Source: Terriglobia bacterium
GTDB lineage: Bacteria; Acidobacteriota; Terriglobia; Bryobacterales; Bryobacteraceae
Direction: 5' to 3'
DNA: 54,419 bases
NCBI GenBank assembly: GCA_021324185.1
Contig: JAJPJN010000139.1
Span: 1 to 54,419, forward strand
A program made the position numbers and the translations under genes. The notes beneath the pieces are model-generated. The model made no database searches. It was given only the letters and a program-made list of their open reading frames with translations, and was not told where the DNA came from. The stretch's first letter is position 1. Every line of letters starts with the position of its first letter. Shown here piece by piece: positions 16,629 to 24,843 of the stretch.

Positions 16629-17689
16629 ATCGGTTGTGCCGGCGGCCGGAGTTTTTCCGGGCGGGCGGGACAAGGCAAGGTCAGGACAACCCGGTATTGA
16701 TTATTTTCGACTTCGGTTTCGAGTCTGCCGGAATTGCCATAGCGCGCGCGCAGGCGGTTGCGCACACTGGCAAGGCCGAATCCGTTTCTGCGCATGACGG
16801 GCGCATCGGGATCAAAAGAGTTTTCGATCACGACGCAGACTTTGTTCTGTATCCTTCGGCCACGGATGGCGATCTCGCCCCCATCGACGAGAGTAGCCAC
16901 ACCGTGTTTGATGGCGTTTTCTATCAGCGGCTGCACCAGCAATGGAGGGACTTCGCAATCGTCACAAGCGGGATCAAGATCCTGCCGTACACGCAGCCTG
17001 TTGCCGAAACGGACCTGCTCCACTTCGAGATAAGTTCTAGCCAGCGCGAGTTCTTCTGAAAAAGGAATGCTGGCGCGCTCGCCGAGACGCAGCGAACTGC
17101 GCAGAAAATCAGAGAGCCGGATACACATCTCGCGCGCGGCCGAAGGATTGGTGGCGGTCAAGGCGCTGATGGAATTGAGGCTGTTGAACAAAAAATGCGG
17201 GTTGACTTGAGCCTTGAGCGCTTTCAATTCCGCTTCGCGCGAGAGGATCTCGGCTTGCTTCGAGGATTGCACCGCCAGGAGTGTGTAGTGCAAGGCGACG
17301 GAAAGCAAATAGATCAGCAACACCATAAACGCGGTGACCGGTACGGCGGCGCGAAAGCGAGCATCCAGGCCGGGCAGCCACATGTCGCACACTGCGACGG
17401 TAATCCTCGCCACCAGCACGACCGCGGTACTCACGCACATGGCGGCGATGACGTGGGCGGCTACCAGCTTTGCGGGCGCCGTGGAGCCCAGCGGCAATGC
17501 GCGGCAGGTGTACCAGGGCGAAAGAGCAAGCGCCATCAGGACAATCACCGAGGGCACCGTGATTGTTACGCTCTCACCCGCTGTCAGCCCGCCCGAAAGA
17601 TTCAGCATGAAGCCGAACATGGCCGCCAAAGGAAGCCACGCCGCGAGGTACGCGATGAAAGCGCTGCGGGTTCGGAAGAGCGGATGCAT
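16625..17689 (-). CDS. LytS/YehU-type sensor histidine kinase
   Basis: A 354-residue membrane kinase. About four membrane helices occupy residues 10-150. A short coiled coil (AEILSREAELKALKAQ) leads to the phosphoacceptor histidine in VNPHFLFNSLNS (about 160-172). The ATPase domain has the N-box PLIENAIKHG and the glycine box NGFGLASVRNRL. This is the His_kinase (PF06580-type) class, which pairs with LytTR regulators such as the one it overlaps. The LiaF-like gene ends 3 bp before its start, suggesting that Lia-like membrane proteins modulate it. Confidence 0.92.
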   Translation of the reverse strand: MHPLFRTRSAFIAYLAAWLPLAAMFGFMLNLSGGLTAGESVTITVPSVIVLMALALSPWYTCRALPLGSTAPAKLVAAHVIAAMCVSTAVVLVARITVAVCDMWLPGLDARFRAAVPVTAFMVLLIYLLSVALHYTLLAVQSSKQAEILSREAELKALKAQVNPHFLFNSLNSISALTATNPSAAREMCIRLSDFLRSSLRLGERASIPFSEELALARTYLEVEQVRFGNRLRVRQDLDPACDDCEVPPLLVQPLIENAIKHGVATLVDGGEIAIRGRRIQNKVCVVIENSFDPDAPVMRRNGFGLASVRNRLRARYGNSGRLETEVENNQYRVVLTLPCPARPEKLRPPAQPI

Positions 17690-17692
17690 TCG

Positions 17693-18457
17693 CTAGTTGT
17701 CCAGCTCGACGCTGGATAAGACGCAGTTGCCGGTGATGATGAGCGCGGGAGGTTCCCGGCCGTTTTCTGCTCGCGGCGGAATAGTCCTGTTTTCCAGATT
17801 TGCCAGCACGCTGTGCGCTTGCACGCTGACTCGCCAGGTATCCGGAATACGAATCTCCGTGGAGGAGAGAACGCAATTCAGAAACAATGTGACGGATGCC
17901 GAACCCGCAGGAAGCTGCGCGCGCCGTAGATCAATTTCCATGCTGCCAAGCACGTTCTGCAACTCGCCTCCCTGAAAATTCACCGACTCGATACGCCGCT
18001 CGACGGAACCGGCCGTGACACTTTCGTTCAAGATATCGGCGTTCGGAGGCCCGGTGATGTTTGGAGTCTGCGGCTCGCGCGAGGGCATCGAATTTCGATC
18101 AAAAACTTTGGTCAATGCCAGAAATCCGACAGCAATGAACACTAATGAAAGCGGCCAGGTGCCGTTATGGTGGATCTGCAGAATGTTCAAATTCACCAGC
18201 AGCAGCAGCGATCCGATGCCGATCAAAAACAAACCCCAAAGCGCGCCGACCGCAGTCGGCCTGCCGATGAATCTTATGCTGCCAAACACGATGAGGATTA
18301 CCGGCCAATAGTCATAGAGCCGCTGGATATGCAAAACGCCGATGTTGTCCAGAAAAAGCGCCGTCCCAAAAGCAATCAGAACCACCGCAAGCGTGAGCTG
18401 ATGGACCGGCGAAATGTTGCGCCTGCATCTCCTGGGGCTGTCTACGAAAAAGGGCAT
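17693..18457 (-). CDS. LiaF-like membrane protein
   Basis: A 254-residue protein. Residues about 15-125 carry four short membrane helices in two helix-turn pairs of the LiaI/LiaF TM type (LTLAVVLIAFGTALFLDNIG and WPVILIVFGSIRFIG are typical). A linker follows, then a soluble beta domain (about 155-254) of the LiaF C-terminal type (QNVLGSMEIDLRRAQLPAGS, later VSVQAHSVLANLENRTIP). In Firmicutes LiaF inhibits a LiaS-type sensor of cell-wall damage. Here the kinase is of LytS type, so the assembly resembles LiaF/VraT-like modulators attached to another kinase class. The N-terminal Met-Pro-Phe start is uncertain by about 15 residues. Confidence 0.75.
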   Translation of the reverse strand: MPFFVDSPRRCRRNISPVHQLTLAVVLIAFGTALFLDNIGVLHIQRLYDYWPVILIVFGSIRFIGRPTAVGALWGLFLIGIGSLLLLVNLNILQIHHNGTWPLSLVFIAVGFLALTKVFDRNSMPSREPQTPNITGPPNADILNESVTAGSVERRIESVNFQGGELQNVLGSMEIDLRRAQLPAGSASVTLFLNCVLSSTEIRIPDTWRVSVQAHSVLANLENRTIPPRAENGREPPALIITGNCVLSSVELDN

Positions 18458-18464
18458 TGCCTGG

Positions 18465-18668
18465 TTAATCCTGACGCGGGTCGCCGTTTTTGAGGTCGAT
18501 TACGCCAATCGCGATCAAAGCCAGCGGCCAAAAGTTCCGAACATTATCTAGCGAGAGTACACCCGCGTAATCGCCTGCGACAAGGATTGTACCGGTAGCA
18601 ATCAGGACGATCGCAATGGCGGTGCTTGCCCAGGGAAAATCGGGAGCAGTTATGCGATTTTTGTGCAT
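18465..18668 (-). CDS. small LiaI-like two-helix membrane protein
   Basis: A 67-residue protein with two membrane helices (about 14-34 and 44-60) and the motif DNVRNFWPLALIAIGVIDL, typical of the LiaI/LiaF TM domain. It lies 7 bp upstream of the LiaF-like gene in the same operon. An in-frame ATG at 18815 directly follows AGGAGG, but the spacing is one base and the extra 49 residues have an unlikely composition, so 18668 is preferred. Confidence 0.6.
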   Translation of the reverse strand: MHKNRITAPDFPWASTAIAIVLIATGTILVAGDYAGVLSLDNVRNFWPLALIAIGVIDLKNGDPRQD

Positions 18669-18823
18669 CTTTGGCCTCGCTATCAGGGTAGAGACAGGCA
18701 AAGGCGGAAGCAGCAATTTTTCGGCGAAAACGCATTTTGGGCCGGTAAACGCCGGATACGGCAAGCACGCCGCCCCGGCAACGCGGCATCCGATTAATAA
18801 AAACAGCTCTTGCATTCCTCCTA

Positions 18824-18838
18824 ACGCTGTAGTAGCGT
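18824..18838. promoter_or_regulatory. 15-bp dyad upstream of the M56 gene, possible BlaI operator
   Basis: ACGCT-GTAGT-AGCGT is a dyad just before the plus-strand M56 gene and upstream of the divergent Lia-like operon. BlaI/MecI operators in other bacteria contain GTAGTA/TACTAC cores, and TGTAGTA is present here. An intact BlaI gene lies at 20.0 kb. The link is inference from position and core sequence. Confidence 0.35.
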
Positions 18839-18857
18839 AGACCACAAGCGTAGGTTT

Positions 18858-19276
18858 ATGGTGCAACTCAGTTTTCTGCTACAGCATCTGGCTGAATCGA
18901 CCGTTGCCGCCGGGCTGCTGGCGATTGCGGCCGTGTGGCTGCGGCGGCGCGGACAAGCTTCAGCCGCCGGGAGACACGGCCTCTGGCTGGTCGCGTTTGC
19001 GAAGTTCGTTGTACCTTCGGCCTTTCTTTGGTCGGCGGGAACATCGCTTGCTTCAGTTTGGGCGATCCAGCCGGTATACGGTGATGCTTCACGAGCTGGC
19101 GCACGTGAAGCGCCGCGACAATCTTAGCAGCAGTCTGGCGCATCTGGTGTGTTCGATTTTCTGGTTTCATCCACTGTTGTGTGGATGAAACGCCAGCTTT
19201 CAATCGACTGCGAATACGCCTGCGATGAGGTGGTGTTGGCGAAACCGGCTGGAGCGCCTCCTATGCTTCAGCCATT
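18858..19276 (+). pseudogene. remnant of BlaR1-like M56 peptidase (N-terminal part)
   Basis: The first 70 or so codons from ATG 18858 encode two membrane helices typical of BlaR1/M56 proteins ([36 protein letters not shown]). At about 19070-19080 the reading jumps frame and directly reaches the catalytic segment [14 protein letters not shown], so roughly 150 residues normally found between these parts are missing. A one-base loss near 19177-19186 (expected WWM, present as TGTGGATG) changes frame before KRQLSIDCEYACDEVVLAK. A second one-base loss in AAA near 19242 changes frame again before the segment that continues as the GWxTD gene. The zinc-binding HExxH-like HELAH is still visible, but no continuous product can be made. 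Confidence 0.8.
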
Positions 19277-19993
19277 GTGAAGGCAACGCGAGCCGCTCTG
19301 TTCGGCGCGGTTGCGGGAGTTTCAGGTATGACTGGATTCGAATTCAAGAAAAGGTTGGAGTGGATTATGAGTCAGGATCACACATTATTGAGGGCCAGGA
19401 GCCGCAGCTTCATCATCGCGGCAGTTGCAGCCCTTTTGGTCATTCCGTTCGCGGGCGGGTTTGCGAAGAGAAGCATGTTGCAAGCTCAAACCCTGCAGAA
19501 GCCGCATGGCGTCGAGTTTATTAGCGCGAGCGCATCCGGCACGCCGGAAAGCCGAAAGATTCTGGCCGCGCTCAAAGCTTTGCTGAATCCGAATGAAACG
19601 ATTTTTCCGTCCACAGGCAGTAATCACTGGGACAAGTGGCTGAATGAAGATGTCGCGTATCTGATTACGCCCGACGAGCGGGCGGCCGTCCTCGCACTGA
19701 AATCCGACGCTGAGCGCGAGCAATTCGTCAATCAATTCTGGGAGAAACGGAATCCGGCGCCTGGCTCAACCGTGAATGCGTTCAAGAATGAGCATTACCG
19801 CCGTATTGCCTTTGCGAATGACCGCTTCGCGGCGCAGGATGCACCCGGGTGGCAGACCGACCGGGGCCGCACCTACATCCTGCTGGGGCCGCCGGATGAG
19901 ATCGAGTCCTATCCGAATCAGAATCGCGAGACTTGGATCTATCGCAGCGGTATCACCATTGAGTTCAATACTTCCCACCGGCCCCAATCGTAA
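19277..19993 (+). CDS. GWxTD-domain protein, detached C-terminal part of the M56 gene
   Basis: A continuous 238-codon frame. Its first 30 codons are the end of an M56 peptidase domain (SIVKATRAAL, SGMTGFEFKKRLEWIM), next a membrane helix at about residues 40-58 and then a GWxTD domain (about 110-235: WLNEDVAYLITPDERAA, QFVNQFWEKRNPAPG, GWQTDRGRTYILLGPPDEIE). In Acidobacteriota GWxTD domains are often attached to exported proteins or peptidases; their function is unknown. ATG 19367 has GGAG six bases upstream and would give a self-contained 208-residue membrane-anchored GWxTD protein, so this piece may still be expressed. It ends 3 bp before blaI. Confidence 0.65.
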   Translation: MKATRAALFGAVAGVSGMTGFEFKKRLEWIMSQDHTLLRARSRSFIIAAVAALLVIPFAGGFAKRSMLQAQTLQKPHGVEFISASASGTPESRKILAALKALLNPNETIFPSTGSNHWDKWLNEDVAYLITPDERAAVLALKSDAEREQFVNQFWEKRNPAPGSTVNAFKNEHYRRIAFANDRFAAQDAPGWQTDRGRTYILLGPPDEIESYPNQNRETWIYRSGITIEFNTSHRPQS

Positions 19994-19996
19994 GTC

Positions 19997-20374
19997 ATGG
20001 CGCAGCCTCGCTTAAGCCGCTTCGAGTTGCAATTGCTCGAAAAGCTGTGGGAACTAGGGCCGTCTTCAGTGCGCGAAATTCAGGAGAGCCTGCCTGTGCG
20101 AGACCGGCCCGCCTACACTACCGTGCAGACCATGATTTACCGCCTGGAGCAAAAAGGAGTGGTCGTGCGGGTGAAAAAAATCGGCAATGCGCACATCTTT
20201 CAGGCGGCGGTGACTCGCAAGGCGGTGCATCGCCGGCTCATCAGCGATCTGCTGAATCTGTTTGGAGGTTCGCCGGAGCCGCTGGTCTCGCACCTGATCG
20301 AGACCGGCAAGCTGACGCTGGCCGATGTGAAACAGCTTGAAAAAACTTTGACCGAGATGGAAAAGCGCAAGTAG
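19997..20374 (+). CDS. BlaI/MecI/CopY-family repressor
   Basis: A 125-residue winged-helix regulator. The DNA-binding domain covers about 1-80 (LSRFELQLLEKLWELGPSSV, REIQESLP, YTTVQTMIYRLEQKGVVVRVK), and the C-terminal dimerisation helix region is about 85-122 (LVSHLIETGKLTLADVKQL). Family members are inactivated by proteolysis triggered by the cognate BlaR1/MecR1 peptidase. Here that adjacent peptidase is broken, so this repressor may be constitutive or answer to another M56 protein in the genome. Confidence 0.92.
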   Translation: MAQPRLSRFELQLLEKLWELGPSSVREIQESLPVRDRPAYTTVQTMIYRLEQKGVVVRVKKIGNAHIFQAAVTRKAVHRRLISDLLNLFGGSPEPLVSHLIETGKLTLADVKQLEKTLTEMEKRK

Positions 20375-20426
20375 CATTCCCGGAGCATTGCGGTTACCCG
20401 CCGTATCGGCCACGCATACTGGGAGC

Positions 20427-21530
20427 ATGCGGATCGGGATTACCTGCTATCCGACCTACGGCGGCAGCGGCATTGTGGCGACAGAGCTTGGGATGGAGCT
20501 GGCGCACCGCGGCCACGAAGTTCACTTCATCAGCTACGCCAATCCTATCCGGCTGGATCCGGATACGCCGGGCATCTATTACCACGAAGTGGAAGTTTCC
20601 ACCTACCCGCTGTTTCAATATCCGCCGTATTGCCTGGCGCTCGCTTCGCGTATGACGGAAGTGGCGGAGCGGCACCGGCTGGATCTGCTGCACGTCCATT
20701 ACGCGATTCCGCATTCCATCGCGGCGCTGCTTGCCAAACAAATGACCACGGGACGGAGGCTGCCATTCGTCACCACGCTGCATGGGACCGATATCACGCT
20801 GGTGGGCGCGGACCGCTCCTATTTCCCCATCACGAAATTTTCGATCGAACAATCAGATGGCGTGACCACCATCAGCGAGTACATGCAGAAGCGCACGCTG
20901 GAGTTTTTCGGGATCGACAAGCCGATCGAAGTGATTCACAATTTCGTGAACTGCTCGTTGTACCGCCCGGAACCGGAAGCACAGAGCCGCGGGCGCAAGC
21001 GCATCGTGCACATTTCGAATTTCCGGCCGGTCAAGCGCGTGCTCGACTGCATCCATGTCTTTGCGAAGGTGCGCGAACAAGTCGACGCCGAACTGCACAT
21101 GGCCGGTGACGGACCGGACCGTGGTCCGGCGGAGTGGCTGGCGCAGCAATTAGGCGTCGAGGAGCATGTGCGCTTTCTGGGTAAACAGGACCACATCTAT
21201 CGCCTGCTTCCACGCATGCACGCCCTACATCTGCCGAGCGAAATGGAGGCATTCGGCCTGGCGGCGCTCGAAGCCATGGCCTGCGGCGTTCCGCCCGTGG
21301 CGACGCGGGCCGGCGGGGTACCGGATCTGATTCAGGATGGCGTGGACGGCTTTCTGGAGCCGGTCGGCGATATTGACGGCCAGGCGAAACGGCTTGTGAG
21401 TCTGCTTACAGATCCTGCGCTCCACAGCTCCATGTCGCGTGCCGCGCGTGAAACCGCGATGAAGCGGTTTTGCACCGACTTAATTATTCCCCAGTACGAG
21501 CAGCATTATCGCCGGGTACTGGCCGGGTAA
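20427..21530 (+). CDS. bshA: N-acetyl-alpha-D-glucosaminyl L-malate synthase
   Basis: A 367-residue GT4 retaining glycosyltransferase that joins GlcNAc from UDP-GlcNAc to L-malate, the first step of bacillithiol synthesis. Typical features are the N-terminal MRIGITCYPTYGGSGIVATE, the LHVHYAIPHSIAA segment, TTLHGTDITLVG, ISNFRPVKRV and the nucleotide-binding EX7E motif in PSEMEAFGLAALEAMACG. The ATG at 20427 is chosen because the family begins at this point. A bacilliredoxin gene lies at 5.2 kb, but bshB and bshC are not in the window. Confidence 0.93.
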   Translation: MRIGITCYPTYGGSGIVATELGMELAHRGHEVHFISYANPIRLDPDTPGIYYHEVEVSTYPLFQYPPYCLALASRMTEVAERHRLDLLHVHYAIPHSIAALLAKQMTTGRRLPFVTTLHGTDITLVGADRSYFPITKFSIEQSDGVTTISEYMQKRTLEFFGIDKPIEVIHNFVNCSLYRPEPEAQSRGRKRIVHISNFRPVKRVLDCIHVFAKVREQVDAELHMAGDGPDRGPAEWLAQQLGVEEHVRFLGKQDHIYRLLPRMHALHLPSEMEAFGLAALEAMACGVPPVATRAGGVPDLIQDGVDGFLEPVGDIDGQAKRLVSLLTDPALHSSMSRAARETAMKRFCTDLIIPQYEQHYRRVLAG

Positions 21531-21612
21531 CGGAACTTCCAGCCAAGCGCCGGAGTCTAATCCTATAGGTCGCTGAGACCCGCACGGGCAACACTGTTGT
21601 AAGATTCAGGCG

Positions 21613-22275
21613 ATGGCGCATCTGACGATGGGGAACTCGGAAAATCTCTCGATTCTGGCAAGTGCACAAGCGGGCGTTTCCGAGGAAGATGCCCGTATTT
21701 TGCGCGGCCTGCGAGCGGGTATTGAAAGCGCGTATGAAGAGCTGCTGGAGCGGTATGAGCAACCGGTTTACAACGTGGTTTACCGCTTGCTGGGAAGCCC
21801 GAGCGATGCCTGCGATGTGGTGCAGGACGTTTTTTTGAAAATCTTCCGGGGTGTGAATTCATTTCGGGAGCAGAGCAGCCTGCGCACGTGGATTTATCGC
21901 ATTGCGGTAAATGAAGCGCATAACCACCGGCGCTGGTTTTCGCGGCACTCGCGGCACGAGGTGCCCATGGAAAGGGAGGCGATGGATCACGATGGCACTT
22001 TCGAATATCTGCAGGATCCCGGCCGCTCTCCCTACCAGCAGGCGCTGGATAGCGAAACCAAAAGTTTAATTGAGCAGGCGCTCATGAGGATCAATCCTGT
22101 CTTCCGGACAGCGGTTGTTCTGCGCGATATCCAAAACCTCAGCTATGAGGAAATTGCAGAGATTTTGCAGGTCTCATTAGGCACTGTAAAGTCGAGGATT
22201 CTTCGCGGACGCGAAGCGTTGCGCCGCGAATTGACGGGTCAGACAGGCGCGCGCTTCGCAGAGGCTCTGGCATAG
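21613..22275 (+). CDS. ECF-type sigma factor (RpoE-like)
   Basis: A 220-residue sigma-70 family member with only regions 2 and 4. Region 2 is at about 38-105 (AYEELLERYEQPVYNVVYRL, DVVQDVFLKIFRGV, SLRTWIYRIAVNEAHNHRR), and region 4 at about 155-210 (INPVFRTAVVLRDIQNLSYE, EIAEILQVSLGTVKSRILRG). It lies 6 bp upstream of a gene for a single-pass membrane protein, which fits a sigma/anti-sigma pair responding to envelope stress. A later ATG at 21628 is also possible. Confidence 0.93.
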   Translation: MAHLTMGNSENLSILASAQAGVSEEDARILRGLRAGIESAYEELLERYEQPVYNVVYRLLGSPSDACDVVQDVFLKIFRGVNSFREQSSLRTWIYRIAVNEAHNHRRWFSRHSRHEVPMEREAMDHDGTFEYLQDPGRSPYQQALDSETKSLIEQALMRINPVFRTAVVLRDIQNLSYEEIAEILQVSLGTVKSRILRGREALRRELTGQTGARFAEALA

Positions 22276-22280
22276 AGACT

Positions 22281-22841
22281 ATGGATTTGAACCGGGAGCA
22301 TATGATCGAAAACGAACTGCGGAAGCTGCCCCCCGCGCGGCCTCCGGCGTATTTGAGAACGGCTCTTCGTGTGATCGCTTCGCGCGAGCGGCAGGCCGTG
22401 ATCGAAACGCACGGATCGCGTTGGGAGCAGGTGTGGCAAGCCTGGAAGTTCCGGCTGAACGAGCTGATGAGGCCGTTTACCATTCCGGCAACGGGAGGGC
22501 TCGTTTCCGCCCTGGTTTTGTTTGCGCTCTTAGCGATCACCATCGGGCAGACAGGACGCGTGGCCTCTTATGAGGTTCCGGTGCTCTATGCGGACCGGAC
22601 CGGCGCCAACCTGGTTCCGGTAGAACTGCGCTCTGCCGTGATTGTCACGTTCAGCCTGGATGGGAACGGGCGCATTACCGATTACGCGGTGCATGACGGA
22701 TCGGACTCCTTTGTGGGCGATGCGGCGCACCTGCAGGGGCGGAATATCGCACTCCCCGAGTTTCCGAGCGTGCTCGCTTTGGCGCAGCCCATCAGCAGCG
22801 ATATCAGCATTCGCTTCACACCATTGTTATTCCGGCAGTAG
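22281..22841 (+). CDS. single-pass membrane protein, putative anti-sigma factor
   Basis: A 186-residue protein. Residues 1-70 are cytoplasmic and begin NREHMIENELRKLPPARPPA, a pattern similar to the N-terminus of some anti-sigma factors in which a conserved zinc-finger is reduced or absent. One membrane helix lies at about 73-93. The C-terminal part (about 95-186) is predicted to be extracytoplasmic beta-structure. No HxxxCxxC motif is present, so this is not a classical ZAS-type anti-sigma factor. The assignment rests on its tight position after the ECF sigma gene and its topology. Confidence 0.6.
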   Translation: MDLNREHMIENELRKLPPARPPAYLRTALRVIASRERQAVIETHGSRWEQVWQAWKFRLNELMRPFTIPATGGLVSALVLFALLAITIGQTGRVASYEVPVLYADRTGANLVPVELRSAVIVTFSLDGNGRITDYAVHDGSDSFVGDAAHLQGRNIALPEFPSVLALAQPISSDISIRFTPLLFRQ

Positions 22842-22948
22842 CGCAAAGTCGCTCTGCGTGCGGGAGGCACTGCAGCTCCTGCATTTTGCGCGAACCGCTG
22901 TCCGCATACGCAAGCAATCCGACCTAGTAGCTGTCCTCAGATGTGCGC

Positions 22949-22982
22949 CGCCTGGAAAGGCGACGGCGGGCTGGAAAGCCCG
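22949..22982. repeat. two adjacent hairpins with identical GGAA tetraloops
   Basis: CGCCT-GGAA-AGGCG (22949-22962) and CGGGCT-GGAA-AGCCCG (22967-22982) are perfect stems of 5 and 6 bp, separated by four bases. Both close on GGAA, a GNRA tetraloop if transcribed. They lie in a 259-bp space between convergent genes, in which no other gene or terminator was recognised. The arrangement looks like a dispersed palindromic element or a structured RNA 3' end. Confidence 0.55.
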
Positions 22983-23100
22983 ACCCCACAAGAAGGCTGC
23001 GGGCTCACGATGGAATTATTGGGCCGGGGTGTGCCGGGTTCGGGCGACTGGAGAAGTTAAGTTGCTGGGGTGAAAGGAAATATATCGCTGGCTAGTTTGG

Positions 23101-24843
23101 TCACCGGAATAATCTCGGGACACCTTTGGTGAAGCTGTCGCGCACGGCGAGATGGCGGCGGATGGGCGGTGGGGTCATGTCGCGCTTATCTGAGGTCCAG
23201 ATTTTTTCGCCTTGCGAGATGAGGTAATCGGCGGTGCGCGCGGCGAGCGATTGAATGGTGAGCCCGGGGTTTGCGGAGCCCTGTGTCGGGAGAATGCTGC
23301 CGTCACAAATAAACAGGTTATGCACGTCATGAGTGCGGCCGAATTTGTCGACGACCGAAGTGGCCGGATCGGAACCCATGCGCGCGGCGCCCACCAGATG
23401 GGCATAACGCGACTCCTGCACGACCTGCTCGGCACCTGCGGCCCACATGACCTCCATCACCTTTTTCTTGCCGAACTCGATCATCTTCTTGTCGTTGTCG
23501 TGAAGATTGAAGGTGACCTTGGGTACGGGGATTCCGTACTCGTCTTTTTCGTCCGCAATTTCGACGCGATTATCCGGCCAAGGCAGAATTTCACCGAGCA
23601 CGCCGAGCGTCGCCCAGTGGTTGTAATCCATTAAGACGCGCCGCATGCCCCAACCCCAGGCGCCGATTGCTGTCATCATCTGCTTTGCGAACGCGATGGG
23701 CAAGGGCGCAACGCTCTGGATTGCGAAGCCACGCGCGAAGCCTCTGCCCGGGTCTGTTTCATAGAACTCTTCCGTCATGGCATGCGCAGGCGGCGCTTTA
23801 TACATACGGATGAGACTAGGGAAGCGGCCGAGGACAACGTTGCCGGCTTGGGCCATGAGGTAACGGCCGACAACACCGCTGGAATTTGCCAGGCCGTGCT
23901 CATGGCCGGGACAGGCGGAGTTCAACAGAAGTCGCGGCGTTTCGATGGCATATCCGGCGACAATCACCGCCTTGGCGCGCTGAAAATGTTCGTGGCCATC
24001 GCGGTCGTAATAGAAGACTCCGTTGACGTGGTCTTTGTCGCGCATTCCGATGCGGAACGCCATGGAGAGCTCGCGCACTTCGGCGCCGTAGTCGAGCGCT
24101 TCCGGAACGTGAGTGATGAGCGTACTCGCTTTGGCGCCGACTTTGCAGCCCTGAATGCAAAAGCCGCGATAGATGCAGTGCGGCCGGTTGCCGTGTGAAC
24201 CGGAGAGAATTGCGACCGGGCCGCCGGCGCAGACGCGAATGCCCAATTTGGTGCAGCCCTTCACCAGCACGTCGCCGACGCCGCCTAGCGGATGGGGCCC
24301 GTATGGATATCCGTGCGGATCGCCCCAGGGAAAGTAAGCCGGACCGGCAACCGGAATCTCGCGTTCGAGCAATTCGTAATAGGGCTTCAGATCGTCGTAG
24401 GAGATGGGCCAATCCACCGCCACGCCATCTTCCGAGTAAACGCGGAAATCGGAGGGATGAAAGCGCGGGGCAAAAGCGGCCCAATGCACGGATCCGCCAC
24501 CGACGCCTTTGCCGCTATTGTTTTCTCCGAAGGTGAGCGGATCTTCTCCTCCCGTGATGCGGAGGTTGTTCCAGTAGAGTTTGTGCGAGCCTTTTTCGTC
24601 GCTGACCCAGTCGCGTTCCGGGTCCCAGAATGGACCTGCTTCGAGACCTACGACGGAGAAACCGGCCTTGGCGAGACGCTGTAGCAAGACGCCGCCGGCG
24701 GAGCCGACGCCGACAACGCAGTAATCGACCTCTTCGCTATCGAGGTAGTGCCGGTACTGTCTGGAGATGCGCTGCAGCGGTCCTAGAATGCGTTTGTCTT
24801 TTTCGTGCGGCGACTCAAACCTGCCGAGAAGCGGCGATTTCAA
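23101..24843 (-). CDS. GMC-family oxidoreductase, FAD-dependent large subunit
   Basis: A 580-residue flavoprotein of the glucose-methanol-choline family. The dinucleotide fold GxGxxG is at G45-G47-G50 (VGVGSAG), the FAD-associated GGGSVHWAAFAPRF segment is near residue 110, and the C-terminal part keeps ARMGSDP and SANPGLTIQSLAAR, the region with the catalytic His/Asn. CIYRGFCIQGCKVGAKAS holds cysteines typical of the membrane-bound gluconate/sorbitol dehydrogenase branch, in which a 3Fe-4S cluster is proposed. It oxidises a polyol, sugar or sugar acid. It overlaps the subunit-3 gene by 4 bp. Confidence 0.88.
   Translation of the reverse strand: MKSPLLGRFESPHEKDKRILGPLQRISRQYRHYLDSEEVDYCVVGVGSAGGVLLQRLAKAGFSVVGLEAGPFWDPERDWVSDEKGSHKLYWNNLRITGGEDPLTFGENNSGKGVGGGSVHWAAFAPRFHPSDFRVYSEDGVAVDWPISYDDLKPYYELLEREIPVAGPAYFPWGDPHGYPYGPHPLGGVGDVLVKGCTKLGIRVCAGGPVAILSGSHGNRPHCIYRGFCIQGCKVGAKASTLITHVPEALDYGAEVRELSMAFRIGMRDKDHVNGVFYYDRDGHEHFQRAKAVIVAGYAIETPRLLLNSACPGHEHGLANSSGVVGRYLMAQAGNVVLGRFPSLIRMYKAPPAHAMTEEFYETDPGRGFARGFAIQSVAPLPIAFAKQMMTAIGAWGWGMRRVLMDYNHWATLGVLGEILPWPDNRVEIADEKDEYGIPVPKVTFNLHDNDKKMIEFGKKKVMEVMWAAGAEQVVQESRYAHLVGAARMGSDPATSVVDKFGRTHDVHNLFICDGSILPTQGSANPGLTIQSLAARTADYLISQGEKIWTSDKRDMTPPPIRRHLAVRDSFTKGVPRLFR

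Noticed and set aside
18669-18866. N-terminal extension of the LiaI-like protein up to 18866
   Set aside because: AGGAGG at one base from ATG 18815 is too close for normal initiation, and the added residues look like translated non-coding sequence.
22842-23100. Possible riboswitch or tRNA in the space before the GMC gene
   Set aside because: Only the two tetraloop hairpins are clear; no conserved riboswitch core or cloverleaf with a CCA-like end could be drawn, and the flanking genes converge, so no downstream gene would be controlled.
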